Virus record (IMG/VR): IMGVR_UViG_3300037339_000138
Span: 1-38,524 of that record
DNA: 38,524 bases
DNA from: a virus
Direction: 5' to 3' (one strand)
Shown here: piece after piece, positions 38,209 through 38,524 of the stretch
How the letters are laid out: each line of letters opens with the position of its first letter
Numbering within the stretch: the stretch's first letter is position 1
Program-made: the position numbers and the translations under genes
Notes under the pieces: model-generated
Databases searched by the model: none
What the model was told of the DNA's origin: nothing
The model's input: only the letters and a program-made list of their open reading frames with translations

Positions 38209-38415
38209 TTATGTTTTAAAAGAATATACGAACTTTTCTTCGATAGTATCCAGAATGTCTACTAAGTTCTTAACTGTAGCAGTTACGTCTCTAGCGTCCG
38301 CTACGTCTGTGTAGTCCCAGCTCATAGCATCTAAGCTCAGAGCAGCTTCTACGTGCATAATTGCAGCTTTAAGATGAGTCATTGCTTCAATACGATCTTT
38401 AGGGTCATAAGACAT
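38209..38415 (-). CDS. 68-residue helical protein, unknown function
   Basis: This is a compact acidic protein with two helices (IEAMTHLKAAIMHVEAALSL and TATVKNLVDILDTIEEKF) joined by a loop rich in Asp and Ala. Its end is followed after one base by the start of the membrane gene. Its start has only a weak AAAGA site. No family recognised. Confidence 0.55.
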   Translation of the reverse strand: MSYDPKDRIEAMTHLKAAIMHVEAALSLDAMSWDYTDVADARDVTATVKNLVDILDTIEEKFVYSFKT

Positions 38416-38445
38416 ATTATTATACTAATCTTTCTATCAGCAAAG

Positions 38446-38524
38446 TCAACCCACTTTAGCAAGTAGGCACATACTGAACTCAGCTTTACAAGACTCACAA
38501 GTAACGTTATCTACAATATATGTA
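38446..38524 (-). CDS. C-terminus of a small zinc-like protein (5' end outside window)
   Basis: Twenty-five codons in frame from the window edge end with TGA (38448-38446) and read DNVTCESCKAEFSMCLLAKVG at the end. The VTCxxC pair resembles the end of a small zinc-binding phage protein. Only the end is visible, so the call is tentative. Confidence 0.45.
   Translation of the reverse strand, partial: TYIVDNVTCESCKAEFSMCLLAKVG

Noticed and set aside
38419-38449. TTGACT with TATAAT as a promoter for the 68-residue gene
   Set aside because: The -10 is perfect but the spacer is 19 bases and the predicted start would fall inside or past the ATG at 38415.

Overview
The window is a piece of a large tailed double-stranded DNA phage (Caudoviricetes). 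Every convincing gene and all nine tRNA genes or tRNA-like genes are on the minus strand, so the region reads from 38524 down to 1. Coding density is very high, with many ATGA, TAATG or longer overlaps. The DNA is AT-rich. No terminase, integrase, polymerase or tail-tube gene was recognised, and both window edges cut through genes.

Region 1 (about 38.5-31 kb) holds small membrane or DNA-binding proteins, a HAD phosphatase with a zinc ribbon, a B12-dependent (class II) ribonucleotide reductase, a patatin-type phospholipase, a calcineurin-like phosphoesterase, a remnant of an HNH homing endonuclease, a proteasome-like Ntn-hydrolase and a ribbon-helix-helix regulator.

Region 2 (about 31-27 kb) is an RNA island. 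It has tRNAs for Pro(TGG), Thr(TGT), Gly(TCC), Arg(TCT), Val(TAC), Ile(TAT), Leu(TAA) and Ser(GGA), plus a Met(CAT)-like RNA with a shortened D-arm. Between them lie small genes, a glycine-rich lipoprotein and an HNH nuclease. Most anticodons read A-ending codons, which is the expected supplement for an AT-rich phage in a GC-rich host. The lipoprotein has a Gly-rich repeat followed by a Cys-rich tail of a style common in Myxococcota. A myxobacterial-type host is therefore a reasonable inference, not a demonstration.

Region 3 (about 27-24.2 kb) carries host-modifying enzymes: a CBS-less IMP dehydrogenase/GMP reductase, a second metallophosphoesterase, peptide deformylase, an S4-domain protein and a small zinc protein.

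Region 4 (about 24.2-7.6 kb) is the head-assembly cluster. It includes an HExxH membrane protein, a cupin-like protein, a 707-residue protein with a long polyproline tract, and a portal protein split by a 438-residue LAGLIDADG intein. Next come an inorganic-pyrophosphatase-like domain protein, a DUF5661 protein, an HNH nuclease and a 926-residue MuF-type head protein that appears to carry a PI3/4-kinase- or HipA-like kinase domain. A 507-residue protein then resembles a catalytically dead topoisomerase IB.

Region 5 (about 7.6-0 kb) has its own strong promoter and runs prohead protease, scaffold, major capsid protein (with an inserted domain), then small head proteins and Ig-like or neck proteins. 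Terminator hairpins follow the capsid gene and the gene at 3332. Four sigma70-type promoters are visible; two of them are followed immediately by hairpins in the leader.

Most promising for follow-up are the MuF-kinase fusion, the Ntn-hydrolase whose nucleophile Thr is only encoded if an ATA codon starts translation, the degenerate topoisomerase-like head-cluster protein, and a short LY[IL]-acidic motif that recurs across unrelated head-cluster proteins.
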